Shown: in pieces, positions 48,005 through 60,660 of the stretch
Numbering within the stretch: position 1 is the stretch's first letter
How the letters are laid out: every line of letters starts with the position of its first letter
Origin: Oenanthe sinensis
Lineage: Eukaryota > Streptophyta > Magnoliopsida > Apiales > Apiaceae
Length of the DNA stretch: 64,000 nucleotides
Assembly (NCBI GenBank): GCA_028671895.1
Contig: CM053798.1
Span: 10,879,501-10,943,500 of the forward strand
Direction of reading: 5' to 3'
The notes under the pieces: generated by a model
What the model was told of the DNA's origin: nothing
What the model saw: the letters and a program-made list of their open reading frames with translations, nothing else
Databases searched by the model: none
Program-made: the position numbers and the translations under genes

Positions 48005-48202
48005 GGATAATGAATAATTGTGAGGCTTAAAAATATAATAATGAGTAATTATAGAATATGGATGGTATATAATTATCAATTTTTTTGAACAAAAAATCAA
48101 AAATAAAAATTGATACTGGTATTAAACCTAAAGCATTATATTGTATGGAAATAAATTTATAAAACTTTGAATGTAAATGATATTCAAAATTCAGGCATAG
48201 TA

Positions 48203-49540
48203 TGAAACCCTTTAGGTTTTGATTATCACACTGTTAGCAAGCTCAAAACTTGTATATGATATAAAATAACAATAAGTTATACATGTACTAACATGATTTT
48301 ACAAGTATTAGATTACTCATATGTTTTATCAGTATAAGTTGTTTAAGTACATTGACAACAAACCGAAAGCACGAAAATAGAGCAATTGTGTAGATTTCCA
48401 TACACATAAAACACCCAAAAATAGTTTGTGTTTTGTGGTTGTTACGTTACGTATACGTGTCTCAGCAAGCTGACAGCATGTAAGCAGGATGTATGAGCGA
48501 CAGGATGTATGAGCGAGCTGACACTGGGAACGCAAAAACTGTGTGGATAAGCAAGGAAGTCCGAATTTCTTGGAGATTTTATAGGATCTTACTTGTACGA
48601 GTTTATCTAATATATATATTGTTATATATTATATTAGAGCTCAGTTTTATTTAATTCAAACATATTTTATTATTCAAATTAGTTTTCCTGTTTAATAGGA
48701 GTTGGAATTTGACTAAACCTTAACTTCTAAAACCAACTCTTATCTATATATATTTAAACTTATTTGAGGCTGATTTCAAACATTTATATTATCTTTTTAT
48801 CCTCAATATACGTAGTTTTAAATATCTATATTTGTCTTATCTCAACTAATCCGAACATTGTAATTTCAACATTAGCTTTAGCCTTGATAAATCGAATATA
48901 TATATACAGGTGTGTATAGCTTTTCTCTCTAACCAAGTGAAGACATATTGATTTGCAAAACATATACACACTTATTCTCAAACTCAAAACGTTCTTAGCA
49001 AATATTTTTTGAGCTCTTTTATTCTATATAGTTATATATATACGTGAGAGCTTATAGTTTGAGTTGTAACATTTATTCACTTGTAATTGTTTGATTGTAA
49101 TCAAGTTGTGACTGGATTGCTAGGCTTGTGAAACAGGGTTTAAGGGAACTAGAGGCTAGAGAAGGCTATGCTAGGGTAGTATAGTACTTAGAGAGCAGAA
49201 TAGTTCAGTGGAACAGGCGTTTCAGCAAGCTAGGATCAGCTGCAAGGGATAAATGATGGAATATTATTGTAATCTGTAATTGTGGTTTGATTTGATTAAT
49301 AATATTCTCTCTTACCAGTTGGTAGGGGACCAGGACGTAGACCATAGAGGATTAGGGGTCGAACCTGGCTAAAAGATCTTGTGTTATTTACTGTTTCTGT
49401 ACTGCATTGCATATAGCAGCTAGCTGACAGTGTTTGTTAATCAATCTTAGCTAGCTGACATGTTTAATAACTTGATAAAATTAAAATCGGTCATTGTTAG
49501 CCATAACACCTATTCACCCCCCTCTAGGTATGCATTTTCA
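48203..49540 (+). repeat. 5' LTR of element D (about 1338 bp, left end inferred)
   Basis: The right end ATTTTCA abuts the primer-binding site. The left end is taken at TGAAACCC (48203), whose TGAAA pairs with TTTCA at the other end; without the 3' LTR this cannot be confirmed. CAGCAAGCTGACA at 48465-48477, AGCTAGCTGACA twice at about 49420-49460. A TATATATATA run at about 48895-48906 could be the TATA box. Confidence 0.6.
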
Positions 49541-49542
49541 TT

Positions 49543-49554
49543 TGGTATTAGAGC
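49543..49554 (+). other. Primer-binding site of element D
   Basis: TGGTATTAGAGC, one transition (T for C) away from the initiator Met tRNA site; two bases after the LTR end. Confidence 0.85.
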
Positions 49555-49596
49555 AGACTATACTAATATCTTCTGTAACAGGAAAGTATAGAACAG

Positions 49597-51740
49597 ATGG
49601 CTGACAAATATCCAATGGGAAGCTCATGCTCGAGGGCACCTCTTCTACTTGGCACATAAAACTACATCTGGTGGAAAGGTAGAATGAAGCAGCACCTGGC
49701 CAGAGAACCCATGGAGTGGAGAGTTACATAAAAAGGTCCTTTCAAGTTTCTCAATACAGATGGTAAAAAAAAAGATATAGATGAACTCTCTGCTGATGAG
49801 ATGATCAAGCTTGCTTACAACAACCGAGCTATCAACACTATCATGACTGGTTTATGTCCTGAAGAGAGTGACAAAGTTTCTTCATGTACTTCTGCAAAGG
49901 AGATGTAGGACACTCTTGAATTGTGTCATGAAGGTTCAAAAGCCTTAAAGAAGGTTAAACTCAGCAAGCTGATGAACGAGTATGGTAATTTCAAGCTCAA
50001 TGGAGGTGAATCTATTAAGGATGCTCAAGCTAGGTTCCAAGTCACTATGAATGGTCTCACCTTACTTGGCAAGAAAATTCCATAAGAAGAGATCAACATG
50101 AAAATCATTAGTGTTGTTCCATGGATCTATGAACCCAAGGTCACAGCCTTAGAATCTTCTCCAATAATTGATATAATTGACACTCTAAGTGTTTTTGCTG
50201 AATTAGAGCAGTTTGAAGGCAAGATAAATGCTAGCCATGCAAATTCTACTTCTGATCTCACATCAAAGATGAAGAATTTGGCACTTCATGGTGATGACAG
50301 CAAGCTGGAATCTGATGATGAATCAGATGAGGAAATAGCTCTCATGTCCAGAAAAATCAGAAAGATGATCGAACAGAAAAACAAGATGAAGAGAGAAAGG
50401 AGGAGTTCAGGCTTCTCTAAAACCAAGAAGTTCTCCAAAGATTCCAAAGGAGATTCAACATGTTTTGAATGTGGCAAACCTGGCCATTTCAAGAAGGACT
50501 GTTACAAGTTAAAAGGGAAGCAGCAAGCTGGATACAAAGATAAGAAGAAATCTAAAGCTTTGCTAACCTGGAGTGATGATGACGAAGACATATCACCAAG
50601 TGATAGTGACAACAATGATGATATGGTCAACCTTGCACTAGTTGGAATGGAGGATGATATTGTTCGAGGCTTAACTGAGGAGATCATTGCTGAAAGTGAT
50701 TCTGAGGATGATACAAGTGAGGTAAACTCATTTAAATTTGATAATTCTTATGATAATATTATCCTAGATCAACTAACCATGCAGAATCAAGATAGTATTC
50801 TTATAAATGAATATAACTCAGTAAGGACAGAAAATAACAAGCTGTCAGAGAAGAATGCTTACCTTAGACAGATGGTTCAAGATCTAATGGTAAAGGTGGA
50901 ATCATTAATTGAAAGTAAGGAACCTATTCAAGCAACAAATGAAGTCAGAATCAAAGAGCTTGAATAAAAAATTGAAGATCTAGAAGGTTTCAACAACATT
51001 CTGTTAAAAAGGAACAATGCTCTAGCTGATGAGATTTCTAATCTAAAGGCTGATATAGAGGTAAGAGATGCATGTCTTGAAATATTCAAACTCAGAGAAT
51101 CTGCCAAGAAAGAAACATCTCAGCCTGCTGAAACTACATCTCAGTCTGTTGAAACATCATCTCAGCATGCTGATAGTACATCTCAGCTTGCTGCCACTTC
51201 TTCAAAGCAAGCAGAAAGAATCAATTCCTTGGAAAATGAAGTCATTAAGCTCAGAAAAAGAGTGGGTATTTTTGCTCAAGGAGAAGAAGGTCTCAAATCA
51301 ATTATGAAAAGCATCAAGGTACCTTTGGACAAGGAAAGAGTTGGTTTGAACTTCAACAAGAGGGCTACTACACTAAAATATGAAGGCCTACAAGGGAAGC
51401 CATACAAATATGCTATGCCCTGGACAAGTTGCAAGAAATGTGGTGGTAAAGGTCATCTAGCTCAAAATTAAAGATCTCAGCGAGCTACCAGAATTTAGCA
51501 GAAAGAAGCTGACAGGAAGCTAGCTTATTGGAACAAACAGACAGCTAGCCGAAATAGTTCTGGCAGGAAGCAAAGAACACATAATTCCTCTCCCAAAGTG
51601 GTTCAAATGTGGATCAAGAAATCTGAATTAAATGTTCTTTATATACTTGCTACTAACCAATCAAGACCCAAACCAATACAGGTACCAAAAGGTTAAGTGT
51701 TGTTTTTGTTTGTTTTGTAGATATGTCTTGCTGCTAAGAT
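49597..51740 (+). pseudogene. gag: Element D gag with nonsense codons, no frameshift
   Basis: Frame opens with MADKYPMGSS at 49597. Stops at 49657 (TAA), 49729 (TAA), 49906 (TAG), 50083 (TAA), 50965 (TAA), 51469 (TAA) and two or three more before protease all lie in one unchanged frame. Motifs: NYIWWKGRMKQHL, KLMNEYGNFKLNGGES, zinc knuckle CFECGKPGHFKKDC (50458 on), acidic Asp/Ser stretches, a coiled-coil-like region, a Thr/Ser-Gln repeat block (51110-51200) built on CAGCNTGCTGA. A second knuckle SCKKCGGKGHLAQN stops where its last Cys should be. Confidence 0.85.
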
Positions 51741-52770
51741 CAAATCGAAATCATGGATTATTGATAGTGGATGTACAAGACATATGTGTGGAGACAAAGC
51801 TCAATTTATTAATCTCAAATTCAAGAAAGGTGGAGGTGTTGCAATTGGTGATAGTAAGACTCTTCCTATTCCGGGTAAAGGTAAAGTAGGTAATGACATA
51901 ACTTTTATTGACAATGTTCGATATGTTAAAGGCTTAAAATATAATTTGCTTAGTGTAAGTCAGTTGCATGATGATGGTCATTGAGTTGTTTTTGATAAAA
52001 ATAAGTGTGTTATTACTGTTGCTACTAACCAAATTCCTCTGGTTGCTAGAAGGGAAGGCAATGTGTATGTTTTAGACTTTGAATTGCAGGAAACAACTTG
52101 CTGCTTAGCTGCTGTTGACAATGATCCAACAATCTGGCATAGAAGATTGGGTCATGCTCACATGGACTTGCTCAACAAATTATCCAGCAAGAAGTTAGTG
52201 AGAGGTTTGCCAAAATTGAAGTATGTCAAGACACAAGTGTGTGATGCATGTCAATTGGGCAAACAGATTCAAAGTTCTCATAAGGCCAAAAAGGTGGTAT
52301 CTACTACAAAACCCTTAGAGTTATTGCATCTAGATTTGTTTGGTCCAGAATCTTATAAAAGTATTGGAGGTAAATAATATGGTTTTGTTATTGTTGATGA
52401 TTATACATGTTTTAATTGGGTTTTATTCCTTCGTACTAAAGGTTTTGCTTTTGAAGAATTTGAGAAACTAATCAAGGTACTTGAGAACAAGCTGGACACA
52501 AGGCTTGTAGGTATAAGAATTGATCGAGGTGGTGAATTTAAGAAAGATTTTGTCACTTACTGTGAAGAAAGAGGAATCACTTATGAATTTTCTGCACCTA
52601 GAACTCCACAACAGAATGGAGTAGTGGAAAGAAAGAATAGATCTTTGGAGAAAACTGCTAGAACTTTATTGCAGGAGAGCAAGCTGCTACAACATCTACT
52701 AGTCAACAGACAGACAGTCATCAAGCTGGAACATCCTATCAGCCAGCTGACACTGCAATCTCAGTAGATG
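51741..52770 (+). pseudogene. pol: Element D protease-integrase, truncated by internal deletion
   Basis: Protease SWIIDSGCTRHMCGD; integrase His/Cys region (WHRRLGHAHMD, CDACQLGK); core acidic motifs in LHLDLFGPE, RIDRGGEFKK and QNGVVERKNRS. Stops at 51982 (TGA) and 52375 (TAA) in the gag frame. After LLQESKL (about 52680) the C-terminal integrase is missing and Gln-rich linker sequence follows, so several hundred bases are deleted. The junction lies in an AGCAAGCTG motif. Confidence 0.85.
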
Positions 52771-54530
52771 ATACTATTAAACAGCTGTCTAAACTCAATC
52801 TAGGAGGATCATAAACTCCTATAGCAAGGAAAACAACTTCTGTTAGAAATGTTCATGAAGATATATCCCAACATTCTCTCCCCAAAGCTATAAGAACTGT
52901 GAAGAATCATCCACCAACACAAATCGTTGGTGATGCTTCTGAGGGTGTTAAAACTAGAAGAGGGAAATCAAACTTCTGTGCTTTTGCATCTTTCCTAGCT
53001 CAAGAGGAACCCAAAAATATTCAAGATGCTTTAGAAGATGAAAATTGGATCATGGCTATGCAAGAGGAGCTGAATCAATTCAAAAGATGTGATGTATGAG
53101 AACTTGTGGAAAAGCCTAAAGATGTCTCAATCATTGGTACTAAATGGGTCTTCAAGAACAAAGTTGATGAATTTGGTACAGTTACAAGGAACAAGGCAAG
53201 ACTAGTTGCACAAGGATACAATCAACAAGAAGGGATTGATTTTGATCAAACTTATGCACCTGTTGTAAGGCTGGAGTCTATAAGAATGCTACTTTCATTT
53301 GCATGTTACAAGAAATTCAAGCTTCATTAAATGGATGTCAAAAGTGCATTTCTTAATGGCAATCTCAAAGAGGAAGTTTATGTCAAGCAACCTCCGGGCT
53401 TCGAGCATGAAAAGTATCCAAACCATGTCTACAAACTAAAGAAGGCATTGTATGGACTAAGGCAAGCACCTAGGTCTTGGTATGAACGGTTAAGTGAATT
53501 TTTAATTAAAAATGGCTTTATTCGAGGTAAAATTGATCCAACTTTATTTCTTAAATTTAATGGTAAGGATATACTTGTTGTTCAAATTTATGTGGATGAT
53601 ATCATATTTGGATCAACTAATGATGCAATGTGTGAGTGGTTTTCCAAGTGTATGCACAGTGAGTTTGACATGAGCATGATGGGTGAACTCAATTACTTTT
53701 TGGGGCTTCAAGTCAAACAAACAAAGGATGGAATCTTTGTGCATCAATTCAAATACATCAAGAATCTACTCAAGAGATTCGGATTTGAAAATGTCAAGGC
53801 AAAATCAACACTAATGAGTCAAGCTAGCAAGCTGACAACAGATGAAAAAGGTGTAGATGTTGATATTCGTAAGTATAGAGGTATGATTGGTTGTTTACTG
53901 TATCTTACTGCTTCTAGACCTGATATAATGTATGCAGTTTGTGTATGTGCTCGATTTCAATGCAAGCCTAAGGAGTCCCATAATAATGCTGTTAAGAGAA
54001 TTTTTAAGTATTTGAGTGGTACTATAAATTTGGCTTTATTTTATCCTATCGTAAATGCATTTGATCTTGTTGGGTATAGTGATGCAGATTATGCAGGTTG
54101 TCACACTGATCGAAAGAGTACAAGTGGTGTTTGTGCATTCTTAGGCCAGAGTTTGGTGACTTGCCAATGCAAGAAACAAAACTCTATGGCTTTATCAACA
54201 GTTGGAGGGGAGTATTTGGCAGCTGACAGCTGTTGCTCTCAAATGTTGTGGATGATACAAACACTTAGGGATTTTGGAATACAATGTGGAAGGATTCCAA
54301 TATATTGTGACAATACAAGTGCTATCAACATTTCAGAAAATCCTGTCAATCACTCAAGAACAAAACATATCGATGTAAGACATCATTTCTTGAGAGACAA
54401 TGTGGCAAAAGAGAAGATTAAGCTGATTTTTGTGCCTACAGAGTATCAACTAGCTGATATCTTTACAAAGCCATTGGCAGAAGAGAGATTTTCTATTATT
54501 AGAAGGGAACTTGGCATGTGTAACATCTAG
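52771..54530 (+). pseudogene. pol: Element D RT-RNase H with two stops
   Basis: Begins with IVGDASEGVKTRRGK-like linker and NWIMAMQEELNQF. Stops TGA 53097-53099 (at the position of a usual Trp) and TAA 53328-53330 (at the position of a usual Gln). Motifs: IGTKWVFKNK, MDVKSAFLNGNLKEEVYVK, LYGLRQAPRSWYE, catalytic YVDDIIFGS, YSDADYAGC, CDNTSAINI, TKHIDVRHHFLRDN, ADIFTKPL. From 53331 to 54530 the frame is open for 399 codons. RT-RNase H would make the DNA copy. Confidence 0.92.
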
Positions 54531-54682
54531 TCAACAAGCTGACACCAGGTTTTTCTAAATCTCAGCTTACTGATTGAATAAGTGCATATATGTTTTTTAT
54601 TGATTTAAATTGAACTTATTTGATTTAATCTTTTTAATTGTTACGTGTTCCGTGAAAAGTTTAGTAAATTCCACTATCTTGT

Positions 54683-56401
54683 TGTTGGAGATTACGAAGC
54701 TGTATGAATAGTAATCATGATAACTCAACACTAGAACAGGACAAGTAAATAATACTACGCCTACACAGAAATCAGGAAGAAATGAAGACAAGGCAGATAC
54801 AGTGAATCAAGACATTAGAAGAAGTTTTGAAGTCTACTACAGGTCACTGAAAGAAGTACATTAATATGTTCATGCCTCAGTGAAGAATAAAGTGTAAAGA
54901 CTTTCAGGGTTTCAGAAGTGTTGAAGATTCAGTATAGCAGTGCCACTAAAAGATTTCAGTGTAACAACATTGATTGAAGATAGACAGTGTTCGAAGCATA
55001 GGAATCTAGAAGAATTGAAGACATGGTAAAGACAAGTGTCTAAGTACCAGAAAAGATTCCAGTGAAGTTACAGTGTTTATTGACAGTCAGTGTTCGAAGC
55101 AATGAAGTTGCTGCAAACTTAACAATGTACGTAAGACGATAATACGAAGACCTGGAACGAAGTTAATCGTCTGTGAACCAGACCAGTTGCACTAGGCGTC
55201 AGCAGTCTGTGAAAGGAATCTGAGTATTAACTACAGAAGAATTGTTAAGTTGAAGAACGTACTTGAAAAGAACGGTTATTTATTAAGGTACGAAAAGTAA
55301 TTTGTAGAGGCTACAGCCAAACAGCTAACAGCTAAACAGCTAAACAGCTCAAAGGGTGCAGGGTGCAAAGTGTCACAACCTTGGTACGAAAAGTGAAAGT
55401 TTCTGTACTATAGTCGAAGAACAGGAACAGCTCAGGGTACAGGGTGTAATGCGACAAGACTTTGGTACAAGAAATGGAAGTTGGGGAACTTCAGTCAAGG
55501 AATGAATAAAGGATCAAAGTGCAGTGACTAAACAGCACTTTGACCATGAAAGTGAACACACGCGCATGACTTGAATTCTACCAACAGTTTTCAGGCGCCA
55601 CTCATTTCTATACAGGGCAAACACTCTATAGGGCGCAACTCAAAATGACTTCAACAAATTCCAAGTTAATGGCGCCACTTGATTTATCACAGTGTATCCC
55701 TTGTGTAGGCGCAACACAAGTTGGATCAGAAAATTCTAAGTAAATGGCGCCACTTTAATTTACACAGGGAAGTCACTCTACAGGCGCCACTCAGCCCTTA
55801 GCCAATCAAATTACAGCAGCTACTTTAATTGATTTAAAGTCTACACAAATAAAAAGAGGCCAGCCACTCATTTTGAGGAGTCGTCTTCTTCAACAAAAAT
55901 ATGTAGAGAGCAGCCATGGCCGGAGCAAGAGATATAATTTATACACATCCATACCTTGCTCCCGGTCAGATATTAGGACCCGGTTCTTTAATGAAAAATG
56001 CACAGGGCTCCTAGATATCACTCCCTACGGACTCAGTTTTTCCTTGTACTAATTTAGATATATTTGTATAGGAACTGAGCCTAATATTTTTGTGTTAGTA
56101 GCAAAGAATTAATTTATTCTTTGGAAGCCAGTTAATTTTAACTGGGTGTAGCAAAACCCTCTGGGATTAATACGAGAGTAATATTCCCGGAAACTTGTCT
56201 CCATAATTTACCTGCTAATTTTCTTGAAGCTAATTGATTTATCCGGGCACCCAGAAAATTAGTAGGCAGCTCACCTAAACACTACAAATGACCAAACCCA
56301 CTCTAAAGCAATAATTTATTTATCCGCAAATTCAGAAAAGAATTTAAATTATTGTGAATATCGTATTCAACCCCCCTTCTACGATATTTCGGGACCTAAC
56401 A
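54683..56401 (+). repeat. 5' LTR of element E (1719 bp)
   Basis: Starts TGTTGGAG, ends GGACCTAACA immediately before the primer-binding site. The left end is inferred from TGTT/AACA ends and from the end of D sequence; the preceding pentamer CTTGT is the predicted target duplication. GGCGCC-containing words cluster at 55575-55800. A CAAATAAAAAG stretch near 55848 may be the TATA region. Confidence 0.7.
55560..55800. repeat. GGCGCCACTCA-type motif cluster in E's LTR
   Basis: About seven copies of GGCGCCACT or GGCGCAAC variants separated by 25-50 bases of AT-rich sequence. Confidence 0.85.
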
Positions 56402-56403
56402 AT

Positions 56404-56415
56404 TGGTATCAGAGC
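56404..56415 (+). other. Primer-binding site of element E
   Basis: TGGTATCAGAGC, perfect initiator Met tRNA type, two bases after the LTR end. Confidence 0.95.
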
Positions 56416-56509
56416 CCGCTGATTGATATACAAATCAGGATCCGTAACTCAGTGAAGCTCAGGGTGTCGAAGCTGGTTGGACTTCATATGTTAAGAGGCC
56501 TTGTTAAAT

Positions 56510-56815
56510 AAGTTTAATTATAAACTTTTAATAAGTTTATTTTATAAACTTTATAAAATTTATTTTATAAACTTTTATTAGTTTATGTTATAAATTTTAA
56601 TTAGTTTATTTTGTAAGTTTTAAATAAAATTTATTTTATAAACTTTTATAAAATTTATTTTATAAACTTTTATTAGTTTATGTTATAAATTTTAATTAGT
56701 TTATTTTGTAAATTTTAAATAAAATTTATTTTATAAACTTTTATAAAATTTATTTTATAAATTTTTATTAGATTATATTATAAATTTTAATTAGTTTATT
56801 TTATAAATTTAATAA
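56510..56815. repeat. AT-only tandem repeat, 95-bp period
   Basis: About three copies of a 95-bp unit made of TTTATAAA/TTTATTTTATAAACTTTTA words; TATTAG occurs at 56576, 56671 and 56766. It lies in E's leader. Confidence 0.85.
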
Positions 56816-56989
56816 AGTTTTTCGTTAAATTTATTATACATATTTGGTGGCCAATTCACTCAACCAGGTGACTAGCTTGTAATATACTGATTGAAAGGCA
56901 CGTGCCAAGTAAGTTGAGGATTTTGTGAACTTCACGCGTCAAACATTTCAATGACCTGGCCAACTTGACTTGTTCATTTGATAATCAAT

Positions 56990-57210
56990 CAAGTTGCGCC
57001 GGTACAAGGCTTTCAGTGTGTTAGCGCCACACACGCGCGGAATGTTTTCCAAACGAAGTCGAGCAGCTCTGAGTTGCGCCTACTCTGTATCTTGAGTGTA
57101 CAAGCGCCACTCATGTTGCGGACTTAGCAATTTCACAGAGTACATGTTGTGTTGCGCTTATACAGGGTAATTCCTTGTATAGGCGCCACACAATGTCCAG
57201 GCGCCACTCA
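56990..57210. repeat. GGCGCCACTCA-type motif cluster in E's leader
   Basis: Seven or so copies of GCGCCAC and GTTGCGCC words, matching those in the LTR (55560-55800). Several sit in pairs facing each other (TTGCGCCTAC / GTATAGGCGCCACAC). Confidence 0.8.
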
Positions 57211-58261
57211 CCCAAAAATATCAGTTTGGCACCTCAAGTTTTGTACCCTTTAATTTTTATTTTAGATCTATTTATTTTTCCAGAAAATTTAAAATTCTTG
57301 AAAACTAAAATTTTTCTTAAATATTAATTTATGATATTTTAATTTTTAAGAAAATTCGAAATTCTTGAAAATTAATTTGTTGTATATTTTTATTTTTGAT
57401 TAATTTATTTTCTAAGAAAATTAAAAATTCTGTAAATCTAAATTTTTCTTAAATATTAATTCGAGGGTGCTTAAAGGGTTTGTAGTTGAAGATTTTTCCG
57501 GGTATTGAAGACAACAGAGATTGACTGAAGGTTATCCAATGAAGATTATTCTGGAACAGACTGAAGAAATAGTGGTTTTAATTTCCTCAGAGGTTTACTC
57601 CATAGGATCCCACTAATATTTTGGAAGCTGCAAAAGAAGAGATTAATTTGGGTACAGGTTTGGTTAATTTGAGTTGTATTTTTGGATGAAAAATCTTAGG
57701 GGTTGAAGTAGTGAAGGAGAACAAACTGGACAACCTGGAATCTCAGTACAAGCCTTAAAGACTATTCTACAGGGAGATTACAGGAAGTTCGTGCTAACAC
57801 TGCAGATCATCTGGAACACAGGGTACAGCCAACAGGGATTTAAGGATACAACCACATTGTCTGTAAAAGACCTGTATGTGCTGAAGGCCTATGAACTAGA
57901 ACAAGAGCTGAAGAAGATAATATTTGGTGAAGCAGGTTGTTAGCATATCCACTGTATTTGTGACCCAGGAACCAAATTTGATTGACGTCAAGGTTGAAAA
58001 CCTCTGAACAGAAACGAATTGATCCTAGAAGCTGAATTGAAGATGTTGTAGCTCGAGGTAGCGGTCAAGGTGTTGCATGTGAATTTGACACTTTGGAATA
58101 ACTTGAGAACTGGACTGCAAGTCAAGCCTGCAGGGTAACAGGAAGTTCAGTGACATCAGATTCAGACGGAATCCTAATTCTAAATCTAAGGTCCTTACCT
58201 ATAGATTCCATGAAGGAGATTTTCAAGAACAGTTCAAGAGGCGGTTGCAAAACAGGGATGG
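57211..58261. other. E leader/gag region, no intact frame
   Basis: AT-rich repeats AAATTTAAAATTCTTGAAAA to about 57460, then mixed-composition sequence where gag is expected. I see no recognisable gag motif. Confidence 0.5.
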
Positions 58262-58558
58262 TTGATTATAAAAGACAAGATCAGGGGTTTGCTACACAGT
58301 TTGAAGAAGCCTGTACAAGCAAAAGATGACAGACACTATGTTGGGTTGAAGCAAGAATCTCAGGCATTAGTGAGGATGCAGCAAGGGAAAGCATTTGTTG
58401 ATGAAGTTAAATGCAAGGATGATTCTATCAGTGACAGTGATGAACCAAATGGACATCTGGCATCAATGACCAACACTGGAGATGAATCACTAAGCACTTC
58501 ACAGGTACACTTTCTAACTAGTATACGTTTATCTAATTCAGAACTGTATGCTTATTAA
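58262..58558 (+). pseudogene. Short frame in E's gag region, uncertain
   Basis: A 98-codon frame with VDEVKCKDDSISDSDEPNGH near its middle, an Asp/Ser-rich stretch that resembles the acidic part following copia gag. It has no zinc knuckle and no clear homologue. The place in the element fits gag; the assignment is weak. Confidence 0.3.
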
Positions 58559-59680
58559 GTTTTGAAATGTATTATATTCATGATAGCATGTTAGCATCTT
58601 AGGACTTAAATGCTTAATTGATTGCTAAGAATAAGATTGCATGCTAGGATTCATGAGTTTAATTAATACTTTTCATACTTGATTGTCTTTACAGTAAAAT
58701 GAATATTTAGAATTAGATAGGGTGTTCTAGACGGTTAGGTGTATCCCTAAAATATTTGCTGAAACTTGATTTAAATCTTCTGTGATTTAATACCTCTGCT
58801 AATGTTGTGAAAATTGCTAAATAGACAAACAGGTCATAGATCACATATTTCATATTTGTTCTTGAATGACTTGATAAGTGTATGTGGAATTTGATATTGC
58901 TCATAATATTTTATTCAAATATTCTGCATATTCTTGAAATTGTTTATGTGCTTATTTTCATATGATTTGCTCTTACTCACATAGTTGCACTTAAATGCTA
59001 TATCAGATCATGTATTGCTTGTTAGGGATAAATGGTTAAAAGATGGTAGAATTATCTAAGTAGTCAGTAACACTTGTTGAATCGAGATTTAATCTAAAAC
59101 TGACTTAGGTAATTAGAGATAGTTAAATATATTAGACAACGACAGAATGGATTAGAAAGAATTAGTAATTAATTTGTTAGTTCTTCTATCCATGTGCTTT
59201 TAGAAAATAATTGAATATCTGTAAATCTGCTTTATATCTGTTACACTTGTGTAGAATGATTAAAGTAGATAGTACTGAATTTTCTAATATGCATAACATG
59301 CTTGAATTGCATAATTCTTATCTCTAATGCTTTAAAGCTAAATGTTTACCATGTGCTCTTATTTCCATGCTTGTTTAGTTATTTGAAAATGCATATCTTA
59401 GGACTTGCATAATCTTAGACAAAGCATGTATAAGAATCACAATAGGGTAAAGACTGCTAGTCCACCTTAAGCTAGGTTGGAATCACTAGTCTCATAGCCT
59501 TAAGACTACTTTGTCAAGGCTGCTGTATATGAGAAGTGATCAGTCAAAGATAAGTTTGTGCATGTTAAGGTTGAAGCTGTTGTTACCTTTGATAATATCT
59601 CTAACCCATCTGGACTCAATTAAAGTTGAGTACCAAGAAGCTTGATCATTTGTGATTGCAGAGTATGTTATGAAAGGCAA
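58559..59680. other. E internal AT-rich stretch, no gene recognised
   Basis: Noncoding AT-rich sequence with words such as TTGAAT and TAGTCT. No coding trace seen between the gag-region frame and the protease trace. Confidence 0.5.
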
Positions 59681-60660
59681 GAGTTATGTGACTTCGTGAC
59701 ATTTATTGTTCGAGGCATATGATTAAGATTAAAGCTCTGACATCACAATTGGTTGAGAAGGCCTCCCCGATGGTAACCTTTGGAGATGACAGCAAAGGAT
59801 GTACAAGGGATATGGCTATCATGTTTTAAGAACTGTCATCAATGGAAGCATCTTTCTTGTTGAAGGAGTTAAGCACTTTTTAAAGGGCACTAGGGAATTC
59901 TTCGTCAAGGGTTTTCTGGAGAAGTGTTTGATCTCAAACAAGAGGGTTGGAAGCTCACTCAACTGAAAGTGAGGAAGTTTGTTCGTAGCTGACATGAAAT
60001 TTGGATGTAAAGATGAAGTGAACTTGTCAGTAAAGCTTCATCAATGAAGAGTTAGCTATGGAAAAGGAAGCTCTCTTACTTGTTAGTCAGCAAGGCAATT
60101 GATTCTTTGATAAAGATGAAATTGGTGAGATGACTGCTTCATATGGAATTCTATCTAGAAGGACATTTTGAAGTATGTCACATAGGGAAGTCAATGAAAA
60201 CATCACACTGGAGAAAAGTCATATGCTCAGTGGTGATTGAAATTGGTAACCCTAATTACAAATTGGTGATGTTCAAGCATTCAACAGACAAAATGTCACA
60301 ATGGTGAATGATCAAATAAGGAAGATCAAGTTGAAAACAATTGGTAAGCTGTGAGAACTTTGAAGTCAGATATTGGAACTGCATTTCGCGAGTGAAGTTC
60401 TAAATGAAGTCTGCACTGAAAAGGTATTTGGAAGCTGAAGCAATTAACACAGCGTGCTGCTTTATTCAACAAGATCGCGAAAAGACATCATTTGAGTTAA
60501 TGGCCAACCAGAAGCAAACACTGAAGCTCTTTCGCGTGTTTGGAGGGAATTGATTTTTAATGAAGATCTAATTGAGTATCTTGACAAGCAGTTAAGACTC
60601 ATGGAACAATTCTCCTCGGCTACTCATAAGTGATTAAAAGTCTGAATGTGATGAACAACT
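59681..60660 (+). pseudogene. pol: Element E protease-integrase, heavily frameshifted
   Basis: Recognisable only in pieces in different frames: CSRHM-like active site neighbourhood then ASPMVTFGDDSKG (about 59700-59810), GSIFLVEGVKH (about 59850), SWLWHRKL-like (about 60050), MKLVR then MEFYLEGHFEVCHIGKS (about 60115-60210), LRSDIGTAF (about 60360), AEAINTACFIQQ-like (about 60430), and a GTILLGYS-like piece (about 60610). The order equals that of copia pol. I counted many stops and frame changes; nothing longer than a few dozen codons is open. The catalytic core around HLDLFGP is absent. Confidence 0.65.

Larger units (their letters stand above)
46274..48202. other. Intergenic with microsatellites, no gene recognised
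   Basis: AT-rich. TTCTAGAATATTCTAGAA-like palindromes occur near 46750 and 46840. A GC-richer stretch at 47370-47510 could be a coding relic but I cannot assign it. Confidence 0.6.
48203..54682 (+). mobile_element. Element D: SIRE-like Ty1/copia, 5' part, decayed
   Basis: Plus-strand LTR (48203-49540, left end inferred), primer-binding site, gag, protease-integrase and RT-RNase H ending at 54530, then about 150 bases of 3' sequence that stop at element E's LTR. No 3' LTR before E, so E probably lies inside D. Gag and the first half of pol stay in one frame throughout, broken only by stop codons; one deletion in the integrase C-terminal part shifts frame. CAGCAAGCTGACA-type motifs recur in LTR and coding parts. 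Confidence 0.88.

Noticed and set aside
51673..51720. Possible tiny GT-AG intron in element D before protease
   Set aside because: The implied intron would be about 39 nt, below normal plant intron length; plain decay explains the stops.
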